Of a stretch of 64,000 nucleotides of DNA, positions 53,432 to 62,850 are shown in pieces. The position numbers and the translations under genes were made by a program. The notes beneath the pieces are model-generated. The model was not told where the DNA came from. It worked only from the letters and a program-made list of their open reading frames with translations, and ran no database searches. Location of the stretch: the NCBI RefSeq assembly GCF_002086115.1, contig NZ_MVHJ01000001.1, positions 310,001 through 374,000 on the forward strand, given 5' to 3'. Origin of the DNA: Mycolicibacterium bacteremicum. Its GTDB lineage: Bacteria; Actinomycetota; Actinomycetes; Mycobacteriales; Mycobacteriaceae. Each line of letters starts with the position of its first letter. The stretch's first letter is position 1.

Positions 53432-54106
53432 ATGGACTTCACCAGCGACGGGGGATGGATCGACATCGCGGTGCTGCTCGTCGATGACCAGGATCTGGTG
53501 CGTTCCGGATTGCGCCGGATCCTGCGCCGCAAGGACGGTTTCGTGATCGTGGCCGAGTGCGGCGACGGAGACGAGGTGCCCGCCGCACTGGCCGAGCATG
53601 CCGTCGACGTCGTGGTGATGGATCTGCGGATGAAGCGGATCGACGGAATCGAGGCCACCCGCCGGCTCGTCGCCGCGGGCGGGCCGCCGGTCCTGGCGCT
53701 CACCACGTTCAACGAGGACGATCTGCTGTCCGGTGTGCTGCGCGCCGGCGCGGCCGGGTTCGTGCTCAAGGATTCCTCGGCCGAGGAGTTGATCCGCGCC
53801 GTGCGGGCCGTGGCCCACGGCGACAGCTATCTGGATCCCGCCGTGACCGCCCGGGTGCTGACCACCTACCGCCAGGTCGCCGACGGTCCGAGCCCGGTGC
53901 AGGTCAAAGAGCTCACCGGCCGTGAACTCGATGTGCTGACCCTCATCGGGCGCGGACGCACCAACGCCGAGATCGCCGACGAACTCTTCATCTCCGGGGT
54001 GACGGTCAAGAGCCATATCGGCCGGATCTTCGACAAGCTGGGCCTGCGCGATCGCGCGGCGGCCATCGTCTACGCCTACGACCACGGGATCGTCACACCG
54101 CGGTAG
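53432..54106 (+). CDS. NarL/FixJ-type response regulator
   Basis: Regulator of 224 aa with a receiver domain (VLLVDDQDLVRSGL; phospho-acceptor Asp64 in VVMDLRMKRIDG; Lys in FVLKDSSAEEL) and a LuxR-type HTH (LTGRELDVLTLIGRGRTNAE; GVTVKSHIGRIFDKLGL). The ATG at 53432 is chosen because it lies after the kinase stop and gives a short natural N-terminus; longer in-frame versions run into kinase coding. Target genes unknown, possibly including the neighbouring thioesterase or exporter. Confidence 0.93.
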   Translation: MDFTSDGGWIDIAVLLVDDQDLVRSGLRRILRRKDGFVIVAECGDGDEVPAALAEHAVDVVVMDLRMKRIDGIEATRRLVAAGGPPVLALTTFNEDDLLSGVLRAGAAGFVLKDSSAEELIRAVRAVAHGDSYLDPAVTARVLTTYRQVADGPSPVQVKELTGRELDVLTLIGRGRTNAEIADELFISGVTVKSHIGRIFDKLGLRDRAAAIVYAYDHGIVTPR

Positions 54107-54147
54107 CCGGTCGGCGGTTCCGACATCCCCCGTGCGACGATGCGGAA

Positions 54148-54960
54148 ATGACCGAACGGCCGTTCCATTTCCATCAGACCGAACAGGGCACCTTCACGCC
54201 GACCGCCTACGCGCAGAGCCACTGGGGTGACGACCATCTGAACGGTCCCGCGCTCGTGGGCCTGGCGGCGCGGTCCCTGGAAGTGCAGTTCGGCGACCCC
54301 GAGTTCCTGCCCGCCCGGCTGACCGTGGACCTGTTCAAGGCCGCCCGCGGCGTGCCGACGGTGATCAAGCTGGCCTCGGTACGCGAGGGCAGGCGGGTCC
54401 GCAACGCGGAGTGCGAGCTCGTACAGGACGGTGTCACCGTGGTGCGCGCGACGCTGGTCCAGTACCGGCGCTCAGCCCCGCCCCGCGGAACGGAGTGGGC
54501 GGGTCCGGCCGATTTCCAGATGCCCACCGACCGCGACGAGGAACGTGGAATCGGGGTCGGCAGCGATGACGTCGGCTGGACCGGGACCATCGCCGATCAC
54601 CAGAACACCTCACGTAAGCGGTTGCTCAACCGCACCATCGACGTCGTGCAGGGCTCCGGCAATTCCCCGTTCGTGCGCGCTGCAATGGCCGCCGAGGGCA
54701 CCAGCCTGGTCACCAATCTGGGCACCGCCGGCGTCGGCTACATCAACGGTGACCTGACCGTGGCACTGGCCCGGCTACCCCGTGATGAATGGATCGGCGT
54801 GCAGGCCGACTCGCACTGGACCGCCGACGGCATCGCCGTCGGCACCTCGACCCTGTTCGACAGTGCCGGGCCGATCGGCTCCGGCATGGTGACGGCGGTC
54901 AGCAACGCGGCCGCCCAGATCGACTTCCGCAACGACCCGTTCCCGGACCGCACCCGCTGA
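54148..54960 (+). CDS. Acyl-CoA thioesterase-like double hot-dog protein
   Basis: Protein of 270 aa with two hot-dog-like halves. N-terminal half: FTPTAYAQSHWGDDHLNGPALVGLAARSLE (read in parts) and PARLTVDLFKAARGVPT, as in actinobacterial thioesterase-family proteins; C-terminal half: YINGDLTVALARLPRDEWIGVQADSHWTADG with the catalytic-type Asp/Trp region. It probably hydrolyses acyl-CoAs of unknown chain. ATG start 41 nt after the response regulator. Confidence 0.8.
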   Translation: MTERPFHFHQTEQGTFTPTAYAQSHWGDDHLNGPALVGLAARSLEVQFGDPEFLPARLTVDLFKAARGVPTVIKLASVREGRRVRNAECELVQDGVTVVRATLVQYRRSAPPRGTEWAGPADFQMPTDRDEERGIGVGSDDVGWTGTIADHQNTSRKRLLNRTIDVVQGSGNSPFVRAAMAAEGTSLVTNLGTAGVGYINGDLTVALARLPRDEWIGVQADSHWTADGIAVGTSTLFDSAGPIGSGMVTAVSNAAAQIDFRNDPFPDRTR

Positions 54961-55026
54961 CCATCCCCGCCGGCGCGCCCGGAAAAGGCGTGGACAGCCC
55001 GGGATGAGCCGACGTTGAATGCAGGG

Positions 55027-55956
55027 ATGTCGACCGCTCACGTCCGCAACGGCGCGCTCATGGCGATCGCCGCGATGTGCTCGGTGCAGTTGGGCGCCGC
55101 GATCGCGGTCGGGCTGATCGACCAGATCGGGGCGACCGGCGCGGCGTGGCTGCGATTGTTCTGGGCGGCGATCCTGCTGCTGATCCTGGTCCGGCCGCGG
55201 CCGTCCTCGTTCACCCGGGCCACCCTCGGCGCCGCCGTGCTGCTGGGCGTCGTCACCGCCGGGATCACCGTGCTGTTCATGATGGCGGTGGCACGCATCC
55301 CGCTCGGCACGGCCAGCGCGCTGGAGTTCCTGGGTCCGTTGGGCGTGGCGGTGTGGCAGGGCAGTGGACGCAATCGTTTCCTCTGGCCGGGACTCGCCGG
55401 GGCCGGTGTGCTGATGCTCACCGAACCCTGGTCAGGCACCTTCGACCCGATCGGGGTCTCCTACGCGCTGGGCGCCGGATTGTGTTGGGGCATCTACATC
55501 GTGCTGACCCAGCGCGTCGGCGATCAGGTCGGTGGCCTGAGCGGGCTGGCGGTCTCGATACCGGTCGCCGCCCTGGTGGCGTCGGTGGTGGCCGGGCCCG
55601 CGGTGTTCACGCAGTTGACCCCGCAGCTGTGGCTGATCGGCATCGGGCTGGCCATCCTGCTACCGGTCATCCCGTTCGCGCTGGAACTCCTCGCGCTGCG
55701 CCGGCTCACCTCCGCGGCATTCGGCACCCTGATGAGTCTGGAGCCCGCGTTCGCCATGTTGATGGGCTGGCTCATCCTGCGCCAGGTGCCGGCGCCCATC
55801 GGTCTGGCCGGCATCTGTTTCGTCATCGTGGCCGGTATCGGTGCGGCCCGCCACGGGGCCCGCACCCACGAACCCATCTCAACCGGACGCCTGACGGTGG
55901 TTACACCTTCACCTTGCGCCGGTAGAGCGTGCCGAAGGCCAACAAGATCAGACTGA
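55027..55956 (+). CDS. EamA-family transporter (RhtA-like exporter)
   Basis: DMT-superfamily transporter of 309 aa with ten hydrophobic segments in two EamA repeats. Blocks such as [17 protein letters not shown] and [17 protein letters not shown] match the RhtA/threonine-homoserine exporter group. The ATG at 55027 is preferred to an in-frame TTG at 55015. The C-terminal 19 codons overlap the 3' end of the convergent potC gene by 56 nt; the last residues ([18 protein letters not shown]) do not look like transporter sequence and are probably an extension. Confidence 0.88.
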   Translation: MSTAHVRNGALMAIAAMCSVQLGAAIAVGLIDQIGATGAAWLRLFWAAILLLILVRPRPSSFTRATLGAAVLLGVVTAGITVLFMMAVARIPLGTASALEFLGPLGVAVWQGSGRNRFLWPGLAGAGVLMLTEPWSGTFDPIGVSYALGAGLCWGIYIVLTQRVGDQVGGLSGLAVSIPVAALVASVVAGPAVFTQLTPQLWLIGIGLAILLPVIPFALELLALRRLTSAAFGTLMSLEPAFAMLMGWLILRQVPAPIGLAGICFVIVAGIGAARHGARTHEPISTGRLTVVTPSPCAGRACRRPTRSD

Positions 55957-56755
55957 TCACCAGGATCGCGGTGGCCAGCACGTTGATCTGCGGCGGGACG
56001 GCGGCCTTGACCGCAGCGTTGACATAGAGCGGGTAGGTCACCGTCGACCCGCTCACGAAATAGGTGACGATGAAATCGTCGAGCGACAACGCGAACGACA
56101 GCATGCCCGCCGCCACGATGCCGGGCACGATCAGCGGCAAAGTGACCTTGAAGAAGGTGCGGATCGGGCTGGCGCCCAGATCCATCGAGGCATCCTCCAA
56201 CGTCCAGTCGAAACCGCGCACCCGAGCCCGCACCGTCATGGCGATGAAGCTGACCTCGAAGGCGATATGGGCGATCAGGATCGTGGTATAGCCGGCCGCC
56301 CAGCCCAGATCCAGGAACAGCGTCAGCAACGACGCACCCATCACGACCTCGGGCGCGGTCAGCGGCAGGATGACGAAGGTGTCGACCGCCCGATAGCCGC
56401 GGAACCGCTGGCGCACCAACGCGATCGCCAACAACGAACCCAGCACCAGGGCCACCAACGTCGAGATCAGGGCGATCTCCAGGCTGAGCTTCAACGCATC
56501 GGTCAACGCCGGGTACTTGAACGGGTCCAGCCAATTCTCCAGCGTGAAGCCCTGCCAGGTGTAGTTGAACTTGCCCGCCGGCTTGTTGAAGGAGAACAAC
56601 ACGATCACCGCGATGGGCAGGAACAGATACAGCAGCACCAGCCCGGCGACGATCCGCAGCGAGTAGTCGCCCCACTTCGGGCGCGCCCGAACATGTTTGG
56701 ACGGGTGGGCCGGACCGTCCGTCGGCCCGGACGGCCGTTGCACGGTGGCGGTCAT
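55901..56755 (-). CDS. potC: Polyamine ABC transporter permease PotC
   Basis: Second permease of a spermidine/putrescine-type importer, 284 aa, with six membrane segments. The EAA loop that docks on PotA is seen as [23 protein letters not shown] polar N-terminal extension of about 30 residues precedes the first span. The ATG at 56755 overlaps the potB stop (ATGA). The 3' end overlaps the convergent eamA gene. Last gene of the potA-D-B-C operon. Confidence 0.93.
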   Translation of the reverse strand: MTATVQRPSGPTDGPAHPSKHVRARPKWGDYSLRIVAGLVLLYLFLPIAVIVLFSFNKPAGKFNYTWQGFTLENWLDPFKYPALTDALKLSLEIALISTLVALVLGSLLAIALVRQRFRGYRAVDTFVILPLTAPEVVMGASLLTLFLDLGWAAGYTTILIAHIAFEVSFIAMTVRARVRGFDWTLEDASMDLGASPIRTFFKVTLPLIVPGIVAAGMLSFALSLDDFIVTYFVSGSTVTYPLYVNAAVKAAVPPQINVLATAILVISLILLAFGTLYRRKVKV

Positions 56756-57627
56756 ACCAGATCCTCCGTTCCCAGCGCCCGCGTGTAGAGGATCACCCCT
56801 ACCAGGATCAGACCCATCAGCCCCAGGCTCAGCGCGGCGGCCGCGGGATAGTCCTTGACCACCAGGAACTGCTTCTGGATGACGTTGCCGATCATCGTGG
56901 TCTGGGTACTGCCCAGATAGTCGGCGTTGATGAAGTCACCGACCGCGGGGATGAACACCAGCATGCTGCCGGCCAACACCCCGGGCAGCGACAGCGGCAG
57001 GATCACCTTCCGGAAGCTGCGTGTGCCACCGGAATACAGATCCCGGGACGCCTCCAGCAGCCGCGGATCGATCTTCTCCAGGCTGACATACAGCGGCAGG
57101 ATCATGAAGATGATCCAGTTGTAGGTCAGACCGCCGATCACCGCCCAACTCGTCGAGAGCAACCGACCCTCATCGGGCAGCAACCCGACTGCCCCCAGCG
57201 CACTGACGACCCAGCCCTCGTCGGCCAGGATCGTCTTCCAGGCGATGGTGCGGATCAGGAAGGTCACGAAGAACGGCAGGATGACCAGACCCAGGATCAG
57301 GTTCTTGAACCGACCCGCCTTGAACGCGATGACGTAGGCCAGCGGGAAGGCGAGCAACAGGCACAGCACGGTGGCCGTCGCCGCGTACCCGAAGGAGCGC
57401 AGGATCGGGTCTTGGTAGAGCTTGAACGCGTCGACGAAATTGCCGAAGTTCCAGTCGAACGTCAGCGTCGGCAGGTACACCGACCCGCCTGCCGACGACA
57501 ACGACGTCCGGGCCAGCGTCACGAACGGCACCACGAAGAAGATGGCGAGATAGGCCAGCGCGGGCAAGATCATCAAGTACGGAGCGATCTTGCTGCGCTG
57601 TCTGCTGCTGGTGGCGACTCCCGCCAT
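56752..57627 (-). CDS. potB: Polyamine ABC transporter permease PotB
   Basis: First permease, 291 aa, six membrane segments (PYLMILPALAYLAIFFVVPF; later LILGLVILPFFVTFLIRTIAW). The EAA loop is EASRDLYSGGTRSFRKVILPLSLPG. It lies 34 nt after potD and overlaps potC by 4 nt. Imports polyamine or a similar cation, delivered by PotD and powered by PotA. Confidence 0.93.
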   Translation of the reverse strand: MAGVATSSRQRSKIAPYLMILPALAYLAIFFVVPFVTLARTSLSSAGGSVYLPTLTFDWNFGNFVDAFKLYQDPILRSFGYAATATVLCLLLAFPLAYVIAFKAGRFKNLILGLVILPFFVTFLIRTIAWKTILADEGWVVSALGAVGLLPDEGRLLSTSWAVIGGLTYNWIIFMILPLYVSLEKIDPRLLEASRDLYSGGTRSFRKVILPLSLPGVLAGSMLVFIPAVGDFINADYLGSTQTTMIGNVIQKQFLVVKDYPAAAALSLGLMGLILVGVILYTRALGTEDLV

Positions 57628-57661
57628 TCAAGCTCCTCGTATCCGCCGTGCCATCCGCTGA

Positions 57662-58846
57662 TCAGCCACCGGTCACCGCGGCGTACAGGGTGTTGAATTC
57701 CTGCGTCTGTTCGTCGGTCAGCGCGGCCCACGACTTGAGGTTCGCCTGTACCTCAGGTGACGGGTTGATCAACGGGTTCTCCGCCGAGGCCGGATCGACC
57801 TTCGCCAACTCATCGGTCATGTCCGACAGCGCCGGGACGAACTGGGTGAAGGCGACGAGCTTGGCGTAATTGGCCCGGTCGTAGACATAGTCGATCCACG
57901 CCTCGGCGCCCTTCTGGTTCTGCGTGGTGTAGGGCACCACCATGGTGTCGATGAACCAGTCGCCGCCGGACTCGGGGACGATGAACTGCAGATCCGGGTT
58001 GTCGGCCTGCAACTGCACGACGTCGCCGGAATACGCCTGAGCCACAGCGATATTGCCGGCGGCCAGGTCATCGGCGTAATCGTTGCCGGTGAAACGGCGG
58101 ATCTGCCCGCGGTCCTTCTGTTCGCGGACCAGGTCCACGGCCTTGGTGATCGCATCGGTGCTGGGGTCTTCGGGCGAGTTGCCCTGCGAGAGCATGATCA
58201 TCCCGAGGCCGTCCTGCACATCGGAGAACAGGCTGACCCGGCCCTTGAAGGCGGGATCCCACAGATCGTCGATGGACCGGATTTCACGCCCGGTGGCGGC
58301 GCGGTTGTAGGCCAGGCCGACCATGCCGGTCATGTAGGGCGCGGTGAACTTGCGGCCCTGATCGACCTTGGAGTCCAGCAGATCCTGGCGCAGGTTCTTG
58401 CGGTTGGGGACGCCGGCTTCGCTGATCTCGTTGAGCCATCCCAGGCCCTTCACCCGGGCTGCCATGAACTCGGTGGGCACCACCAGGTCGGCGCCGATGT
58501 CCTGCTGGCGCGACAGCGGCTCCTTGACCTTGGCGAACCACTGCTCGTTGTCGTTGAAGTCTTCCTTGTAGTCGACGGTCAGGCCCGAGGCGGACTGGAA
58601 GGCGGCGATGAAACCGTCGGCCATGTACAGCGGCCAATTGGAGATGCGCAGGGTGTCGCTGGACGTCTCACCGGTGTCCGAGGATCCCGAAGACGAACTG
58701 CCACTGTCGGATCCGCACGCCGCCAGGAACGACGAGCCCAGGATCGCCGCCGCGGCCGTGGCGGCACTGCCGCCGATGAACCGCCGCCGGCTGGTGCGGT
58801 TGGCAGCCAGTCGGGACAGCAGCCGGGGATCGATCTCGTTGGACAT
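57662..58846 (-). CDS. potD: Polyamine-binding lipoprotein PotD
   Basis: Substrate-binding protein of 394 aa with a Tat-type signal (SRRRFIGGSAAT) running into a lipobox LAAC, acylated Cys44, then a Ser/Gly linker. The mature part has the PotD/PotF pattern: RISNWPLYMADGFIAAFQ at the start, DLVVPTEFMAARVKGLGW, and QAYSGDVVQLQADNPDLQF. Tat export implies that the protein folds in the cytoplasm before export. ATG with AAAGG upstream; 44 nt after potA. Confidence 0.93.
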   Translation of the reverse strand: MSNEIDPRLLSRLAANRTSRRRFIGGSAATAAAAILGSSFLAACGSDSGSSSSGSSDTGETSSDTLRISNWPLYMADGFIAAFQSASGLTVDYKEDFNDNEQWFAKVKEPLSRQQDIGADLVVPTEFMAARVKGLGWLNEISEAGVPNRKNLRQDLLDSKVDQGRKFTAPYMTGMVGLAYNRAATGREIRSIDDLWDPAFKGRVSLFSDVQDGLGMIMLSQGNSPEDPSTDAITKAVDLVREQKDRGQIRRFTGNDYADDLAAGNIAVAQAYSGDVVQLQADNPDLQFIVPESGGDWFIDTMVVPYTTQNQKGAEAWIDYVYDRANYAKLVAFTQFVPALSDMTDELAKVDPASAENPLINPSPEVQANLKSWAALTDEQTQEFNTLYAAVTGG

Positions 58847-58890
58847 GCTGGACCTTTCGTGAGGGTGGGGGAGGGGTCCGATCGCTGGGA

Positions 58891-60099
58891 TCAGGATTCG
58901 TCGAGCATCTCTTCGAGATCCTCGGTGGTCGGGATGTCGGCCGCCGGCAGCACCAGCGACGCCTGCGGGGACCAGCTGACGTACACCTGGTCACCGGGAC
59001 GCAGCATCGGCAGATCCTGTTCGGGACCGACGTGGGCAACGATCGTCGAGTCGTCGGGCGCAGCGACGGCCAATCGGACCACCGGGCCCTGGAAGGTCAG
59101 ATCCCGCACGGTGCCGCGGACGACCGCGAGGTCACCGGAGGGCTGGTCGGCGGAGACCCGGACCCGCTCGGGACGGATCATCAGGGTCGCCTGTCCGCCG
59201 GACTCGATGGCGGTCTCGCCGGGCCGGGATTTCAGCGTGGTGCCCAGCACGTCGATCTCGACGTAGTCACGGTTCACCCGCCCCGTCTGCCGGCCGGCCC
59301 ACAGATTCGCCTGCCCGATGAACCCCGCCACGAACACCGTCGCCGGCCGGTCGTAGATGTCGGCCGGTGTGCCGATCTGTTCGACGTTGCCGGCGTTCAT
59401 GACCGCGATGCGGTCACTCATGGTCAGCGCTTCCTCCTGGTCGTGGGTGACGTAGATGAAGGTGATGCCGACCTCGCGCTGGATCCGCTTGAGCTCGAAC
59501 TGCATGGCATGGCGCAGTTTCAGATCCAGCGCGCCGAGCGGTTCGTCGAGCAGCAGCGCGCTGGGATAATTGACCAGTGCCCGGGCCAACGCCACGCGCT
59601 GCTGCTGGCCGCCGGAGAGCTGGCCGGGCTTGCGCTTGGCGAAATCGGTGAGGCGGACGATCTCGATGATCTCGTCGACGCGACGCTTGGTCTCACCCTT
59701 GCCCTTGGTCTTGTCCAGCTTCATGCTGCGCGGACCGTAGGCGATGTTGTCCCAGACCGTCATGTGCGGGAACAGCGCATAGTGCTGGAAGACGGTGTTG
59801 ACGTTGCGTTTGTGCGGCGGGACCTTCGAGACGTCGACACCCTCGAGCCGGATGGCGCCTTCGGTGGGGGTCTCGAAGCCGGCGATCATGCGCAGCGTGG
59901 TCGTCTTGCCGCAGCCCGAGGGACCCAGCATCGAGAAGAACTCGCCCGAGGCGATGGTGAAGTCCGCATCGGCCACGGCGACGTAGTCGTCGAAGCGCTT
60001 GACCACATGGTCGATCTCGATGACGGGCGCACCCTTGGCCAGCGCGGCTCCGCCCTCGCCGGTCTCGGGGTCCGTGGCGGTGGTGTCTGTACCGGACAG
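58891..60099 (-). CDS. potA: Polyamine ABC transporter ATPase PotA, apparent CTG start
   Basis: ATPase of 402 aa: Walker [11 protein letters not shown]-loop in [16 protein letters not shown], signature [15 protein letters not shown], Walker [13 protein letters not shown], and a C-terminal TOBE domain ([11 protein letters not shown] onward). The first ATG/GTG/TTG in frame is a GTG at 60006, which would remove the first beta strand ([18 protein letters not shown]). A CTG at 60099 lies 7 nt after a perfect AGGAGG (60112-60107), follows an in-frame stop closely, and gives [16 protein letters not shown] as N-terminus. The CTG start is therefore the best reading. First gene of the pot operon. Confidence 0.88.
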   Translation of the reverse strand: MSGTDTTATDPETGEGGAALAKGAPVIEIDHVVKRFDDYVAVADADFTIASGEFFSMLGPSGCGKTTTLRMIAGFETPTEGAIRLEGVDVSKVPPHKRNVNTVFQHYALFPHMTVWDNIAYGPRSMKLDKTKGKGETKRRVDEIIEIVRLTDFAKRKPGQLSGGQQQRVALARALVNYPSALLLDEPLGALDLKLRHAMQFELKRIQREVGITFIYVTHDQEEALTMSDRIAVMNAGNVEQIGTPADIYDRPATVFVAGFIGQANLWAGRQTGRVNRDYVEIDVLGTTLKSRPGETAIESGGQATLMIRPERVRVSADQPSGDLAVVRGTVRDLTFQGPVVRLAVAAPDDSTIVAHVGPEQDLPMLRPGDQVYVSWSPQASLVLPAADIPTTEDLEEMLDES

Positions 60100-60117
60100 G
60101 ACTGGGCCTCCTCAGCA

Positions 60118-60163
60118 TTGCGGTCGGTAGGACAACAATTGCCCATCACACCGACCTTCGCAA
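60118..60163. other. Stem-loop between potA and the NCS1 permease gene
   Basis: TTGCG-GTCGGT (60118-60128) pairs with ACCGAC-CTT-CGCAA (60150-60163) as 6 and 5 bp with a 3-nt bulge and a 21-nt loop. It lies just upstream of the potA ribosome site, in the shared gap with the divergent permease gene. It may be a leader structure of potA or a bulky operator; no known riboswitch fold was recognised. The rest of 60164-60314 shows nothing else clear. Confidence 0.35.
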
Positions 60164-60314
60164 GCGATTCCGCAACGAATTTACATTCCGACAATGGAAT
60201 CCATAGGTTTCTCGGCGCAGGAGGTCAGAATCCGCTGCGTTGATGGGTTGACTGCCATCAGCGTCGACGCCGGGTGGCCGCAGCGCGGCGGCGGTGGCGT
60301 GGTCGAATACTGCC

Positions 60315-61724
60315 ATGACCGGCAGCGCCACTGGGGCCACTCCGACGACGAACCGATCGCTGACCTCGCCCTCCTTCAGCGGCCGATCACCGCAGGGTGC
60401 CGGCGACCTGTCGGTCGAGACACACGGCATCGCGCCGGTCTCGCCGGACAAGAGGTACGGCACCCCGGGCCGGTTGTTCACCGTCTGGTTCGCCCCGCAG
60501 GTGAACATGACCGGCGTCTTCACCGGCACGCTGGCCATCCTGCTCGGACTGGGTTTCTGGTGGGGCATGCTGGCGATGATCATCGGTACCGTGCTGGGCG
60601 GGCTGGTGGTGGCCTATCTGTCCACGTGGGGGCCACGCACCGGGACCGCGCAACTACCCGCGGCCCGGCTGGCGTTCGGATCCGGTGTCGCGGTGCCTGC
60701 CGCCCTGCAGTGGTTGTCCTCGATCGCGTGGGACGCGCTGGTGGGACTGTTCGGCGGTCAGGCCCTGGCGCTGCTGTTGGACATCCCGTTCTGGACCGCC
60801 GTGCTGATCGTGCTGGGTGTCCAGGGCGCGGTCGGTTTCATCGGCTACGAGCTGATCCACCGACTGCAGGCGGTGCTGACCGTCGTGCTCTTCGCGACGT
60901 TCGTGGTCTTCGCGGTCAACCTGGTGCACGGGCACCAGATCGTCACGCCGGCGACGCTGTCCGGCGCCGATCTGGTCGGTGCGTTCGTCATGGAGGTGAC
61001 AATCGCCCTGAGCCTGACGATCTCGTGGGCCAGCTACGCCGCGGACTTCTCCCGCTATCTGCCGGTCGAGTCATCGAAGGCACGGGTGTTCGGATACACC
61101 TTCGCCGGCATGGTGCTGGCCTACGTCTTCGTCCAGGGGATCGGGATCGCCGCGGCAGGTGTCCTCGGTGACCACACCGCCGAGGGGGTGCGCGACGTGA
61201 TGGGCGGCGGCGTACTCGGTGCCGCCGCGCTGCTGGTCATCGCGTTGGCCTCGGTCGGCTCGGGCGTGATGAACGACTACAGCGGATCGCTTGCCCTGCA
61301 GACCCTGGGCGTGCGGGTGCGCAGGCCGGTATCGGCGCTGCTGGTGACCGGCGCGGCCTTCTTCCTGATCCTGTGGCTGCAGGCCGCCGACACCGCCACC
61401 CGCTTCCTGGATGTGCTGCTGCTCATCGGGTACTGGATCCCGGCCTTCGTTGCCGTCATCGTCATCGACTGGCTGCTGCGCCACCGGTCGGCCGGTTCCT
61501 TCGTCGACGTGGCTGCCGCCATGACGACCCGCCGGGACGCGGTCGCCGCGGTCGTGGTGTTCGTGGTCTCCTACGCGGCGGCGATCCCGTTCATGAACAC
61601 CACGCTGATTGCCGGGCCGGTGGCCACCGCCTGGCACGGCGCCGATATCGCGTACTTCGTCAACTTCCTGGTCGCCGGCGTCCTCTACGGTGGCTACCGC
61701 CTTCTCAGTCGCGCACGGTCCTGA
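60315..61724 (+). CDS. NCS1-type cytosine/purine permease
   Basis: Secondary transporter of about 469 aa with twelve hydrophobic segments. Typical NCS1 parts are RLFTVWFAPQVNMTGVFTG, GPRTGTAQLPAARLAFG, ISWASYAADFSRYLP and MNDYSGSLALQTLGVRVRR. Substrate probably a nucleobase, allantoin or related compound. The ATG at 60315 is used; a GTG at 60294 is an alternative and neither has a clear ribosome site. Divergent from potA; the 3' end overlaps the epoxide hydrolase gene on the other strand by 20 nt. Confidence 0.9.
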   Translation: MTGSATGATPTTNRSLTSPSFSGRSPQGAGDLSVETHGIAPVSPDKRYGTPGRLFTVWFAPQVNMTGVFTGTLAILLGLGFWWGMLAMIIGTVLGGLVVAYLSTWGPRTGTAQLPAARLAFGSGVAVPAALQWLSSIAWDALVGLFGGQALALLLDIPFWTAVLIVLGVQGAVGFIGYELIHRLQAVLTVVLFATFVVFAVNLVHGHQIVTPATLSGADLVGAFVMEVTIALSLTISWASYAADFSRYLPVESSKARVFGYTFAGMVLAYVFVQGIGIAAAGVLGDHTAEGVRDVMGGGVLGAAALLVIALASVGSGVMNDYSGSLALQTLGVRVRRPVSALLVTGAAFFLILWLQAADTATRFLDVLLLIGYWIPAFVAVIVIDWLLRHRSAGSFVDVAAAMTTRRDAVAAVVVFVVSYAAAIPFMNTTLIAGPVATAWHGADIAYFVNFLVAGVLYGGYRLLSRARS

Positions 61725-62850
61725 AGAATTCTCGGATGTCCCCGACGAGCAGGTCGGGCTGTTCGAAAGCGGCGAAGTGGCCGCCGCGCGGCATCGTGGT
61801 CCAGCGGGTGATGTTGTAGTGCGCCTCGCACCACGATCGCGGTGAGCGCAGGATCTCTTTGGGGAACTCGGCGACGCCGGTGGGCAACCGGACCGGTTCG
61901 CGCTGTCCGAACGCGCCGAAACTCTCCCAGTACAGCCGCGCTGCCGAGGCCCCGGACCCGGTGAGCCAGTACATCATCACGTTGTCCAGCAATTCGTCAC
62001 GGCTGAACACGTTCTCGGGATGGCCGTCGCAGTCACTCCAGGACCAGAACTTCTCGACGATCCAGGCCAACAGTGCGACGGGGGAGTCGACCAACCCGTA
62101 ACCGATGGTCTGCGGGCGCGTCGACTGCTGCTTGGAATACCCCGCTTCCCACTTCTGGTAGTGCTTCATCGCCGCGAACGCCCGCTGATCCTCCTCGGTG
62201 GGAGACTGCATGCTGGACTCGGTGGGTTGACCGATCGCCATGTTGGTGTGGATCGCTCTGGCGCCCAGACCATTTCGACCGATCTGCGTGGTGACGGCGG
62301 CACCCCAGTCGCCGCCCTGCGCGCCGTAGCTCGGATAACCCAGGCGTTTCATCAGGGTGTCCCAGGCCAGCGCGATGTGTTCCACGCCCCAGCCGGTCGC
62401 GCTGGGCTTGCCGGAGAATCCGTAGCCCGGAAGCGACGGGCACACCACATGGAAGGCGTCCTCGGCGCGCCCGCCGTGCGCGGTCGGGTCGGTCAGCGGT
62501 TCGATGATCTTGGAAAACTCGACCACCGACCCGGGCCAGCCGTGGGTGATGATCAGCGGCAGCGCGTCGGCGTGCGGTGAGCGCTGGTGGATGAAGTGGA
62601 TGTCCAGATCATCGATCGCGGTGCGGTAGTGCGCGAAGCGGTTCAGGCCGCGCTCGCGCTCCCGCCAGTCGTACCCATCGGCCCAGTATGCGGCCAGTTC
62701 GCGGGTGTACGCCAGCGGGATGCCCTGGCTCCAGTCGTCCACGCATTCGGCCTCGGGCCAGCGGGTGGTCCGCAGGCGGCGGCGCAGATCGTCGAGCTCC
62801 TCTTCGCCGATGTCGATGCGGAACGGGTGGATGTCGGTCATACCGGTCAT
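61705..62850 (-). CDS. Epoxide hydrolase, alpha/beta-hydrolase with EHN domain
   Basis: Protein of 381 aa. The N-terminal EHN region (PFRIDIGEEELDDLRRRLRTTRWPE) is typical of microsomal-type epoxide hydrolases. Oxyanion motif HGWPGS at residue 103, nucleophile Asp181 in GGDWGA, lid Tyr residues, and the catalytic His in PRGGHFAAFEQPDL. It opens epoxides to diols. The ATG at 62850 overlaps the stop of the upstream cyclase gene (ATGA); a second ATG three codons in is an alternative. Expressed after the cyclase on one transcript. Confidence 0.93.
   Translation of the reverse strand: MTGMTDIHPFRIDIGEEELDDLRRRLRTTRWPEAECVDDWSQGIPLAYTRELAAYWADGYDWRERERGLNRFAHYRTAIDDLDIHFIHQRSPHADALPLIITHGWPGSVVEFSKIIEPLTDPTAHGGRAEDAFHVVCPSLPGYGFSGKPSATGWGVEHIALAWDTLMKRLGYPSYGAQGGDWGAAVTTQIGRNGLGARAIHTNMAIGQPTESSMQSPTEEDQRAFAAMKHYQKWEAGYSKQQSTRPQTIGYGLVDSPVALLAWIVEKFWSWSDCDGHPENVFSRDELLDNVMMYWLTGSGASAARLYWESFGAFGQREPVRLPTGVAEFPKEILRSPRSWCEAHYNITRWTTMPRGGHFAAFEQPDLLVGDIREFFRTVRD

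Noticed and set aside
60006..60099. GTG 60006 as the potA start
   Set aside because: It has no ribosome site and removes the first beta strand of the ATPase domain; the CTG at 60099 has AGGAGG at ideal spacing.
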